A stretch of 64,000 nt of DNA. Origin: Spirochaetota bacterium. GTDB lineage: Bacteria; Spirochaetota; Spirochaetia; Treponematales; Treponemataceae. Both the position numbers and the translations under genes were made by a program. The notes below the pieces were generated by a model. The model made no database searches. It worked only from the letters and a program-made list of their open reading frames with translations, and was not told the DNA's origin. Shown piece by piece: positions 51,825-62,400 of this stretch. Numbering within the stretch: the stretch's first letter is position 1; each line of letters begins with the position of its first letter. Location of the stretch: NCBI GenBank assembly GCA_023398165.1, contig JAEWSQ010000021.1, forward strand, positions 1 through 64,000, read 5' to 3'.

Positions 51825-52634
51825 ATGATAGAATTTACGATTCCGCTTATTGATGAAAACCTTGCCCAAAACCCCGGTGATGTTTTTTGTAGCTATGATT
51901 TGGAAGGCATAGAACTTGAGTATCCGTGGCCCAAATATAAACCCCGTTCTCTTTTTACCGGAGTATTTATTGCAGCCGGAAGAGACGGCATAGCCCTTTC
52001 TTTCTGCGCCGAAGTGCCTAAAAATATGACTATTGCAGATCACGCGCGCAATAAAGAAAAGATTTTTGAAGACGACTGCTTGGAGTTTTTTGTACAGCCT
52101 CACGGAAGTGCCGTGTATTACTGCTGGGAAATTAACAGTAGAGGATTCTATCTTGATTACAGAGCCGGATCCGGAAAAGAAGGGAAAGATGCTGTTTCAT
52201 ACACAATGAGTGAACCAAAAAAAACATATGACGGGAGCAGTAAAATATCAGGTTATATAGAAGCTATGATACTTGAAAATCCGATAATTTTTGATTATAA
52301 CTGGCAGTCCCATGCTTCAGCGGCAGCTTTCATAGAAGACGAATTCTGGTATACGGACTTATTCATACCCTGGACCGATTTTTCCTTGGGGGAAAGTTTT
52401 TCATACAAAAATCTTGAAGGAAAAGAATGGAAATTTACCTGCAACCGGATTGATAATACAGGAATGGAAATAAGCAGGCAAAAAATTGAAAAGAGCAATG
52501 CAAAGAGCAAGGGAAGTCCAAAAAAAATTAATCCCGGTCTTCAGTGCCTGATCGAAGAATCTGAATATCCCTCATTTCATCAGAGTGATTTTTTTGCTTC
52601 CGGAAACTTTCAAAAATACGGCAAACTCATGTGA
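51825..52634 (+). CDS. CBM9-like domain protein, function unknown
   Basis: 269 residues. Residues about 60-200 resemble the carbohydrate-binding family 9-like (DOMON-type) fold: FEDDCLEFFVQPHGSAVYYC, WEINSRGFYLDYR, then FWYTDLFIPWTDF. It lacks a signal peptide and any catalytic domain, so it appears to be a stand-alone cytoplasmic sugar- or ligand-binding protein. It lies after cellobiose phosphorylase but behind a terminator, with no clear ribosome site. Other reading: an enzyme or accessory of sugar metabolism not yet described. Confidence 0.6.
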   Translation: MIEFTIPLIDENLAQNPGDVFCSYDLEGIELEYPWPKYKPRSLFTGVFIAAGRDGIALSFCAEVPKNMTIADHARNKEKIFEDDCLEFFVQPHGSAVYYCWEINSRGFYLDYRAGSGKEGKDAVSYTMSEPKKTYDGSSKISGYIEAMILENPIIFDYNWQSHASAAAFIEDEFWYTDLFIPWTDFSLGESFSYKNLEGKEWKFTCNRIDNTGMEISRQKIEKSNAKSKGSPKKINPGLQCLIEESEYPSFHQSDFFASGNFQKYGKLM

Positions 52635-52685
52635 TGTATTTTAGATCCGTTACAAACAGCAGGGTACATCCCATTCAATAACATA

Positions 52686-52719
52686 AAGGCTCATGGGCAA
52701 TTTTTTGACCATGAGCCTT
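52686..52719 (-). terminator. Probable terminator of the uracil permease gene
   Basis: AAGGCTCATGG / CCATGAGCCTT, an 11-bp perfect stem (52686-52696 and 52709-52719). The T-run on the minus strand is short and broken (TTTATGTTATT). Confidence 0.6.
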
Positions 52720-52743
52720 AGTATTGCAGTTTATAAACTTTTT

Positions 52744-54048
52744 TTATTCTGCTTTCGTCTTGGGTATAGCAAGATTAAGTATAATTCCAACAACAGTGGC
52801 AAGGGCAACACCGCTTAGAGAGAAGGTGAAGCTTGAACCGATGTTGAACTGCAGAATTCCGCCGCCGATTCCAATAACAAGAATTACGGAAGAAATGGTC
52901 AGGTTTCTCTTATCTTTGTAGTCGACACCGCTTTCCACGATTGTGCGCAATCCGCTTGAAGCAATGAGTCCGTACAGAAGCATCGAAATACCGCCCATTA
53001 CAGGACCGGGAATTGTCTGAATAACTGCGCCGAATTTCTGAATGAATGAAAGAAGAACAGCAATAACTGCAGCTCCTCCGATTACCCAGACGCTGTATAC
53101 CTTAGTAATTGCCATTACACCGATGTTTTCACCATAGGTTGTGTTGGGAGGTCCGCCCCAGATTGCTGCCCAGGAAGTTGCAAGACCGTCGCCGAGAAGC
53201 GTGCGGTGAAGACCGGGATCTTTGTAAAAATCCTTTCCGACTACTTTGGAAGTAACCAGAGTGTCGCCCAGATGTTCGCAGATTGTTGCAAGCGATACAA
53301 TAATAAATGTTAAAATCGGAGCAAAAGCAAATTTAGGAGCGAGCCAGTAATACTTGCCTGCTTCATCGAGCTGAAGGAAGGGAAGGCCGAACCAGCGTGC
53401 CTCGTTAACAATACTGAAATCAATTAATGCATAGGCGGGGAAGAAGAAGCCCATTATAAGAGTGAACAGATAGCCGCCCACGAGTCCTATGAGAATTGCA
53501 ATAGTGTTGAAAAAGCCCTTCAAAAAGATGCTTGAAAGAATTGCAATCGAGAGTGTTACAAGTGCGATTGATAAATACACGAGGGAGTATGCACCTGTTC
53601 CGTCATACATAGCAGATTTCATTGCGACGGGCGCAAGGTTCATACCTATAACAATAATAACCGAACCTATTACGACCGGAGGCAGTACTTTATCGAGCCA
53701 TGAACTTCCTGCAACCTTTATAATGCCTGCTACTACGGCATAAAAAAAACCGGCACACATCGCACCTCCCAAAGCATAGGCGGCGCCGTATGTCTGGGAA
53801 ATACCGATTAATGCCGGTATAAAAGCAAAAGATGAGCCTAAAAAGGCCGGCACCTTTGCACCTGTACATAAAATGTAAATCAGGGTTCCTGTTCCTGCAG
53901 TAAACAAAGCAGTTGACGGGCTTAATCCGGTCAACAGCGGAACAAGAACTGTTGCTCCGAACATCGCAAACACATGCTGAAAACTTAAGGGAATCCAGCG
54001 GCCTAATTTTGGCCGGTCATTAGGACCTAGAATGGCATTATCCTTCAT
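52744..54048 (-). CDS. uraA: Uracil permease, NCS2 family
   Basis: 434 residues with about 12-14 membrane segments. FQHVFAMFGATVLVPLLTGLSPSTALFTAGTGTLIY at the N terminus, FLGSSFAFIPA, and the later TICEHLGDTL and GGPPNTTYGENIGVMAITKVYSV (QH/NxGxxxxT-type motifs of NCS2) match UraA/PyrP-like uracil-proton symporters. The substrate could also be xanthine, but the HLGDTL and NTTYGEN pair favours uracil. TGGAGGA precedes ATG. I see no pyrimidine attenuator in the 65-base gap upstream. Confidence 0.92.
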   Translation of the reverse strand: MKDNAILGPNDRPKLGRWIPLSFQHVFAMFGATVLVPLLTGLSPSTALFTAGTGTLIYILCTGAKVPAFLGSSFAFIPALIGISQTYGAAYALGGAMCAGFFYAVVAGIIKVAGSSWLDKVLPPVVIGSVIIVIGMNLAPVAMKSAMYDGTGAYSLVYLSIALVTLSIAILSSIFLKGFFNTIAILIGLVGGYLFTLIMGFFFPAYALIDFSIVNEARWFGLPFLQLDEAGKYYWLAPKFAFAPILTFIIVSLATICEHLGDTLVTSKVVGKDFYKDPGLHRTLLGDGLATSWAAIWGGPPNTTYGENIGVMAITKVYSVWVIGGAAVIAVLLSFIQKFGAVIQTIPGPVMGGISMLLYGLIASSGLRTIVESGVDYKDKRNLTISSVILVIGIGGGILQFNIGSSFTFSLSGVALATVVGIILNLAIPKTKAE

Positions 54049-54113
54049 TATTCCTCCATATACTAAATTGTCGCATTATAGCACAGGATGATTCAGTTTT
54101 GCAACTGAAAAAA

Positions 54114-56450
54114 TCAACGGACAGTGAAGGATATTGAATATGTTTCATCACCGTAGAATACTTCCAGAGAATGGCTGCCTTTTTCCACCGGAAGATAAAA
54201 AGAAAAAGGACGGGCAATTTCCACAACAGATCCGTTTTCTGTATACACTTTTCCGTCATATAAAACTGATAATAGACCGTCTTCATCCCCGGTACTGCCG
54301 CCTGTTGCTTCAACGAGTATTTTTTGATTGTCTTTTTTTGAAGGATCATAATAAAAAAGACTGCCGTCTGCAGGAGTGGCTATTTTTAATGGGGATGCGG
54401 AATAATCCAATTCACCTTTCCGTTTCCCCTCCTTAAACCATATCTGATACTCTGGAGGATATACGGTTAAAGTAGTACCCGCCGCATCAGTTTTATGCCA
54501 TGAACAAATATCCGTTTCGGACGGATAAAAATTTGAGGGTACATATTCACTTATTGAAGACGGACAATCGGGTCCTTTACACATTCCCGAAACAGGACAA
54601 ACCGGAATTTTTTTCCAATTTACAGGTTCCGAAAATTTTTGTGTCTCATTTCCGTTCAGAAAATCAAGCACTGCCTTTGCAATGGAGGCAGGAAGAGAAC
54701 TTCCTGTTTTTCCAACGACAGTATTACCTGAAAAATTTCCCATCCACACTCCCACAGTATACTTAGTTGTTGCTCCCAGGGCTGTAATATTCTGATACTG
54801 GCTGGCCGTCCCTGTTTTAAAAATTGAAGGATACTCCGTCTCGAAAACCTGTGAATAGCCGAAACCTTTAACCCGCGCGGCTTTATCTGAAAGAATACTG
54901 CAGATAATTCTGGCAGTATCGGTCTTTATAATCTGCCGCGTTTTTTCCCCGGATTCTTTCCCGCATATAAAATTCAGACTCTTATACATTCCGTCTCTCG
55001 TAAATATACTGAACGCCGTTACAAGTTCTGCAAGTGTTACTTCCCCTGCACCGAGCGCCAGGCCGAGGTCTGCTTTCTTACCCTCAGTTCTAAGCGATTC
55101 AAAACCTGCATTAAGAAGGAACTGCAGATAATTGTCTACTCCGATTTTTGATAAAACATACACAGCTGGTACATTCAAACTTGAAGCTAGGGAAGTTCTG
55201 AACAAAACAGGACCATTATAGCGGTTATTAAAGTTAAGCGGAATATAAAGGGAACTGCTGCCGAATTCCAGAGGTATGTCGGGGAGAACCTGTGCAGGAA
55301 CAAAAAGAGGTTCACCCCCGGCAGCCTTCGTTTCGAGGGCGAGCGCATATAAAAAAGGCTTCATACTGCTTCCCGGCTGATTCGGTACAAGAACACCGTC
55401 GATCTGTCCACCATGCTCCATGTCGAACCAGTCATTGCTGCCTGCCCATGAAAGAACATCTGCCGTCTCATTTTCTATAACGAGCACAGCCGCATTTTCT
55501 ATACGTGATGATGAAGATTGTTTTAAGGCTTCATGAATTTTAAACTCAACAAATTTTTGGAGACCGCTTTGAACAGTAAGACGGACCGTATATTCCCCGG
55601 TGCAAGCTTTTTTTTCAACTTCCTCTATAAAATGAGGCATTAAAAACGGCCATTCATACCGTTTTGATTCCTTTGCACAGCTTAACATATATTCCTTCAA
55701 AGATAAGGAAGAAGCATCCCTTTTCTCTGCATCAGAAGGCAGTCTTTTCCCAAACGCGGTTTTGTAAATATGAACAGCTGCTTCGGCACAGGCATCGGGG
55801 TTATCGGACGGATTATATGAAACAGGGCGGCGCGGTATTACAGAAAGACAGCACATCTGCCCTTTCGAAAGAGAAGTAAGTTCACAGCCGAAATAAAATC
55901 TGGCGGCAGAACTGACGCCTTCAACGTTATAACCGAAGGGAAGATTATTTAAATACAGTTCCAGTATTTCCTTTTTTGTAAGTCTGGTTTCCAGTACATA
56001 GGCCGCTGCAATATCCTTTATTTTTGCCGGCCACCCCCTGCGTGATGACGGACTTATAAGGCGTGCAAGCTGCATGGTTATTGTTGAAGCACCGCTTACC
56101 CTTCTCATTTCTGAGGTGTTTTGGAATAATGCACGGACTGCAGAAAAATAATCCACCCCGTTATGAACATAAAAACGCCTGTCCTCTGAAGCAATAATTA
56201 CTGTAACAAGATCAGGAGGAATTTCATCAAGCTTTTTAAACTCGCGCCGTACTCCGTCTGCAAGCGGTGTTACCTGAAGAAGATTTCCCGTACTGTCATA
56301 GTAGGCGGTGCTGTAGGGGCGTTTAAGAAACTCATTAAGAGCAGCATACGGCGAGCGGGATATAATTGTTAGTAAAATAAGGACAGGTAAAAAAGCAGCA
56401 ATACCGGAGATCACTGCTTTTTTCCCGAAGCCGTCATATATCAGTTTCAT
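54114..56450 (-). CDS. pbpC: Penicillin-binding protein 1C
   Basis: 778 residues. One N-terminal membrane segment (about 11-28), then glycosyltransferase family 51 with E89 in ASEDRRFYVHNGVDYFSA, then a transpeptidase with S361 in GSSMKP, SSLN near 430 and KTGTASQ near 550. The C-terminal domain has CPVSGM and CPSS (biPBP_C type). It polymerises and may cross-link peptidoglycan outside the membrane. The start overlaps the macroglobulin stop (ATGA), the standard partner arrangement for PBP1C. Confidence 0.94.
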   Translation of the reverse strand: MKLIYDGFGKKAVISGIAAFLPVLILLTIISRSPYAALNEFLKRPYSTAYYDSTGNLLQVTPLADGVRREFKKLDEIPPDLVTVIIASEDRRFYVHNGVDYFSAVRALFQNTSEMRRVSGASTITMQLARLISPSSRRGWPAKIKDIAAAYVLETRLTKKEILELYLNNLPFGYNVEGVSSAARFYFGCELTSLSKGQMCCLSVIPRRPVSYNPSDNPDACAEAAVHIYKTAFGKRLPSDAEKRDASSLSLKEYMLSCAKESKRYEWPFLMPHFIEEVEKKACTGEYTVRLTVQSGLQKFVEFKIHEALKQSSSSRIENAAVLVIENETADVLSWAGSNDWFDMEHGGQIDGVLVPNQPGSSMKPFLYALALETKAAGGEPLFVPAQVLPDIPLEFGSSSLYIPLNFNNRYNGPVLFRTSLASSLNVPAVYVLSKIGVDNYLQFLLNAGFESLRTEGKKADLGLALGAGEVTLAELVTAFSIFTRDGMYKSLNFICGKESGEKTRQIIKTDTARIICSILSDKAARVKGFGYSQVFETEYPSIFKTGTASQYQNITALGATTKYTVGVWMGNFSGNTVVGKTGSSLPASIAKAVLDFLNGNETQKFSEPVNWKKIPVCPVSGMCKGPDCPSSISEYVPSNFYPSETDICSWHKTDAAGTTLTVYPPEYQIWFKEGKRKGELDYSASPLKIATPADGSLFYYDPSKKDNQKILVEATGGSTGDEDGLLSVLYDGKVYTENGSVVEIARPFSFYLPVEKGSHSLEVFYGDETYSISFTVR

Positions 56451-59400
56451 TTAATAATAAACAAATATCCGTCAGAACGCCCGAAAATTTCCGGTTCATA
56501 CATACATTCTGCAAGTACCGGTGTCACAGGATATATACCTCTTCTCGATGCACGAAATGAAAAATTCAATACCGTTTTTCCTTTATAGTATGTATCCCAG
56601 AAATAGCGCACTTCATTATCGTAAATTGTTTTATTTGAAACCCAGTTGTTATAGCTGTCATAATCGCCATCCGGTAAATCCTGAGTACCGGTTGTAACAA
56701 AGGTATTATCCACTGCAACAGCTCCCGAGGGGAGCGGAGCGCGTACTGCAAGATAGGTGCGGTCCTTTGTTGAATTTAAAGAAAGCTCATAGTTATATGT
56801 TTTTCCGCTTTCCAATGTAATAGTATACACACCCGTTTTATTGGTTTTAATTACTTCACCAGTTTCGGAATCTGTTATTTGGAAACTTACCTCTACACCT
56901 TCATCGCGTGAACTCTGCATTTCATCTGGAAGTGCATATTTCATCTGGGCTGTATAAAACAAAGTTCCCGTTCCCTCAACAGTAAAGTTTAAAGGCAATA
57001 GAGTATTTTTTGCCAGACCGGAAACAGGCTGTTCCAGAAACTTCTTTTCAATCTGAACCGGTTTTGCGCCAAGCCCTTTAAATGAACTGCTTAGGAGAGA
57101 AGTACCTTTTAGATCAGCCGAAGCGGTGAAATTTGTAGAGTTTAATTTTCTCATTTTTATTAATGCATCGACAGATTCCATTACACGCGCGGTGACTGCA
57201 GTATTCGTCCAGTATCCGTTTGACTGCTCGCTGAGAAGTGAAAAGAGCAGCCTGTCTACCATTTCATCCTGAGGATTCAACTGTACGAACAGCTGCATAA
57301 TAAGCGCAAGCTGCTCAGATCTCTGGTTATAAAATATTCCTCTATAACTGCTTGCTGCAGGCTGTGTAATATCGACACTGCGGGTTACGGGTCTCATGTA
57401 GGAACGTATATAGTCCGCACATTTGAGGGCATTGTCTTTTGCTTCCTTTGTATCCTTTAAAGACCACGCAATGCCTGCAAGAGCGGTAACGGTAAGATCC
57501 TTTTTCCTTTGTTCAGTAAAGTTCCGCAGTTCGTTGTCCAAACGGTCATCATTAAGCAGTGTAAAAACATAATATGAATATGCTTTCATGTAATCTGATA
57601 ATGAACTGCCGTATTCATTGTATAAATACGATGTAAGATCCTCAATATTTATGGGAAGTTCGATTTCTGAGTATCCGTTACGCTGTGCAATAGCATAGAT
57701 ATGGGCAATACGCAGCGATACGTAATAATTTTCTTCATCACCGCCGGGCCAGTACGGGAATCCGCCGGATGACAGCTGCTCATTTTCCCACGATTTGAAA
57801 AATGAGCAAACGCACTTATGTACATCCGAAACTTCCGAGCTGAATCCGAAAACATCTATGTAGTCTTCAAAAAGAACGAGAGGCAGAACCTGGGAAGACT
57901 GCTGCTCTAAACATCCGTAAGGATACTTAAAAACATAATCCACTGCAGAGGCTAAGAGACCCAGCCTCGTCGGATCGAGTGTAATACTCAAACTTCCTTC
58001 CCCGTCTTCTGCAAACGAGGGAATTATAATTCCTTCAGTAACTGACGTTTTCCCGGATTCCACAGGCGAAGTGGAACCTGTAAGCGCTACTGTTTCCATA
58101 ACATATGTTTTTTCAATAATGACGGAAGACACAAGTTTCTCATTTAAGATATCAGACTGTATTGTATATACGAGTTCTACTGTTCCCTGTTTTTCAGCAC
58201 CTACATCAAAGTAGACAACCGAAGAATTACCGCCTGCAACAGTTATGGTATGAGAAGAGGGACCGTCAATAAATGCTGAACCGGGAACCGTTATTTTACC
58301 CGCTTCATCATCGCCCTTTGTATTTTTTTGCGGTGCTCTTACCGCGGCGCTCACAGAAATTTCTACCGGCTCAGATTGAAGATTTGTTATTAAGACTCCG
58401 CATTCGGCTGTATCGCGCACACGAAGACGCCGCGGCTGTACAGACTGGACGTTAACAGGATTCTGCACCCTGAATTCATTTTCCTGAAGAGCCAGCAGTT
58501 CATCTTTTACTCCGAAGGCTGTTACTCTGAAAGTGGTTAGAGAATCCGGAACGACAAATGAACAGGTAACCGTACCATCCTTGCCTGTTAGGAGCGCAGG
58601 TTCAAAAAAGGCCGTGGGACGGAAATCTTTTCTCTCTTCCTCTTTGGACTCCTCATCGCCGCCCTGAAGACTTTTAATACTGTACGTTACAGGATCCATA
58701 AGTAAAGCACGGGAATCCCCTCCGCGTACACGCAGCGGAAAATTATTCACATCATAGAAAAAATCAATAGGATTCGGAACATGATAATTAATTAAATCAA
58801 GGACGCCCCTGTCCACTGCCATTACGGTAAGTTCCGCTCCCGATAAGGGTTTTCCTCCCTTTGTAGCTGTTAATGTAATTGTCGCAGTGTCGCCGGGACG
58901 GTATGATGTTTTATCGCACTCGACATCAACAGAAAAAGCGCGGACATAGGGATTAATAAATAGTGGTGTTACCCCGTAGTATCCTTTGGGTTTACCAAGA
59001 TCCGTTTCTCCGTACTCATGAACAGGCTCGCCTTCTCTAACTGAATACGATGAAATTGAGACATACACAACAGGAACATAATTTCGCGCAATAGGAATTT
59101 CAATAACAGTACTTGGAGAATCCAGCATCCGTATTTCTTCGGTAAATATTCCTTCACGCTCAACAGTAATAAGATATGTTCCTGCGGGGAGGGGACTCTG
59201 AAGCAGAATCTGAGCTGTATCACCCGGGTTGTACTGCGACTGGTCGGGGGTAAGCGACAGGGAATCGGTATCGCCTGACCACCAGTACGAATCGCTTCCG
59301 GTTACATAAAATGAATATTCAGTTACGGCAGTATTATTGTTTCTATCACCTGTAGAAACGCGCAGCGTATAATAGCCTGAATTTTTTGGTGTGATTGAGA

Positions 59401-62400
59401 AGGTGCCTTTTTCATCAAACGTCTTTTCTAGTTTCAGCTCAATCTCAGTATTTTTACTGTAGCGCGCGTATACCGAATGATTAACACTATTCTGATAACT
59501 GACAGTCCAGTATTCCCTCGTGAGTTCAATCAGCACTTCAGGTTTTTTACGGCCTGAAAGCTTTTTTGAAAGAGTGCTTTCAGTTTCCTCTTCACCCTCT
59601 GGACTTATAAAAATATACGGGAAATCAAGTTTCTGATTTTTTTTGGCAAAACCCGAAGCTCCCATCGGCTTTCCTATACCGAGATAAAATTGGGCTGGAT
59701 GGACAAGAACTGATTGAGAGGCTGTAATATTCTGATTGCTTTCATCGGTTATTTCTGCTTCGACTTTATATAAATACGCGGATCCCTCAAATTCGGAATA
59801 TGTCTCGCATTTCAGCTCTGCAGTCCCGTTATTTGAAAGCTCTCCCGACCCGCTCTGGTAAAATTCTCTTCCCTCGTCTCTATTATTAATACCGAATGTG
59901 TAGCTCCGCAGCGCCTCATTATCCGGTTCAAACGGCCAGGGCTCGTAATACCAGCTTGCATCATACTCCGCATTTGAAAGTTTTCCGCCGCCAAGGTAGG
60001 AAGCTTCTATAGAAGCAAGTATGGTATCTCCTGAATAGTATACTTTTTCAGGGATGGCAACCGATGCCTGATACTTTACCCTTTCAAAATATGCAACGGT
60101 AAAATACAGTTCTTCAGTATGGCTGTCTTTATCATCACGTTCATATTCTATCATATACGTACCAGGATCAAGATCTGAAGGAAGTGTAAAAGACCCCCAG
60201 AAACCGCCTGAAGGCGATGTCTCTCCGTATTGTTCCTCATAGGTAACTCTGTCGTACCAGTCATACTTCACGAGTCTTACCGTATAACCGCCGGTATAGG
60301 GTACAAAGCTTCCCATTTCCTGATTACGGTCTATTCCTCTGAACGTTACCGTTTCTTCAGGTTTATATAACCCTCTGTCGCAGAACATGAATGTTCTTTG
60401 AATAGTCTTAAAAACCCCGCCCATCGGCTGAACCGAAACACCCTCATTCCATGAATTATGATTATTAGGATAGAAGGTTGCCATATCGTTATCTTTTTTC
60501 ACGAGAACGGCGATCGAGGATTGACTGTAATAATCCTCGCCGCTGAGGTATTGAAAATAATTGATATCAAGAGGAAGGACTGCCAATCCGTCTTTATCAG
60601 TTTTTCCATACCACGAATCGGAAGGGTAACGGCCGTCTGTATCATATAAACTCACAGAGGCACCTTCAACAGGTTTGTCAGTAGATAAACTTCTAACCAT
60701 TACAACAGCCTTATTTATACCGAGGCGCATTGTGACGCCGAGATCGGTAACCTGGACGGTCATCGCATTTCTGTTATTGCTTGTTTCCAGATCGCCGTAG
60801 TAATCATAATACTGTGTCAACACTTCTGCATCGAAACGGACGAATCCTCTTCCGTCATCGAGATAAGGGTCAAGATCTATTTCCACAAACTGCCGTGTAT
60901 TCCTCTCGTCAAGATTAAGCTCTATTGCACCGCTGCTGTTGGCCTCCCAATCGCTGTCCCAGTAATTGCAGTCGAGAGGATTGGTAACCGCCCGTATTTC
61001 GTAGGCGCTTCCGGAGAAAGCATTCATGTATTCAAAAAGAATTTTATGAGGAAATTGAGCTTCCATCATGCGGGCGCCTGAATCAATAAAGTTTGCATAC
61101 CCTGAATATTCAGGTACCGTAATCGAAAAGACGCCGCCTTCAGAAAGATTATAGCCTGCAGTATTTCTTAAAGCAGTAGAAATCTTTACCGTATACGTTT
61201 CTCCGACATCGAGATCCAGGTTATGGATTATAAGGCAGCTGCCTTCAACAGAGAAGTTGGAAGCATTAAACCGTTTACCAGGAACACTGACGGCTTTAAG
61301 GACGGATTTTTCATTTATATTCTGGTTAAATTCAATAATGTACTCATTTCTTGATTCACTGTTGGAATTTCCTTTGTAGTCGTCTGTAATAACAAAGGGT
61401 TTTAATGTGTAATACGATTCTTCCGCAGAAGTGCCGGATATAATACTGCCGTCTGCATTTTTTAGATTAACATAGATTGTCGTATCAGTATGAAGTTTTT
61501 CATTAATTGTCACATAGAACGTATTTGTCTTTTTTTTATCGGCAGATGTTTTTGCATAACCGTCATTGAAGTCTCCTGCTGCAGTATAGGGAAGGGACGA
61601 AGAATATCCATCCTCTTTTATAAATAATATCTTTGAAGCATCATCTTCAGTCATTTGATAATTAAAACGTATTAAAAAATACTTTGCATATTCTTCCGGA
61701 AGACCGGTACTGCTGTCATAGTATACAGTTTCGGTTTTGTTTTGGCCGGGAGAAAACCCCTCGATAGAAAGTTCCGCAGCTTCTGTATTAAAAATTCTAT
61801 TTCCCTCAATAGATTTTCCTCCCAGAGATTTTACGGTACTGCTCACTGTGATTGTATATACCTGAGAAGGGTCTGCCTGCTCAGAAGCTTCGAATGAAAG
61901 GTAACGGCTTCCATACCAGCGGAATACACCCTTCAACGGCGGAGAGAGTGTCATAATATCAGACTCGGAAGAAGGTTCGTCAAGAGAGGCAAGCGGTTTT
62001 ACCGGAAGCGAAAACTCCACATAAAACTGAGGATCCGATACTTCACCGGGAACTTCATATTTGGGACCCCAGTCTTTTATAACAAGAGGGCCGTTTTCTG
62101 CCGGAATTACAGTCTCTTCTGTACTTTCCTTTGCATTAGAAACGGCCGAAGCGCTTTCCTTTTTTACTTCTGCCTTTCCGGGTGCTGCAGCAGTTTTGGA
62201 AGAGTCTGAAACCGGCATTTTAAAAGGCGGCAGCGACTTCGTCTCCTCCAGAACTGTTTTTTGAGCATTTGATTGATTCTGCTCAGAGGCTTTTATCAAT
62301 TCATCTGCAGACAGGCGTTTATCAGCATACTTAATTTTATATTCCGACAGTTTTCTGATTCCAGGAATAACTGAAGTATTTTCTGTACCTGTTGTTTCCG

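Noticed and set aside
54049..54113. Pyrimidine or purine riboswitch before the uracil permease
   Set aside because: The gap is only 65 bases with no terminator-antiterminator pair or conserved aptamer core.
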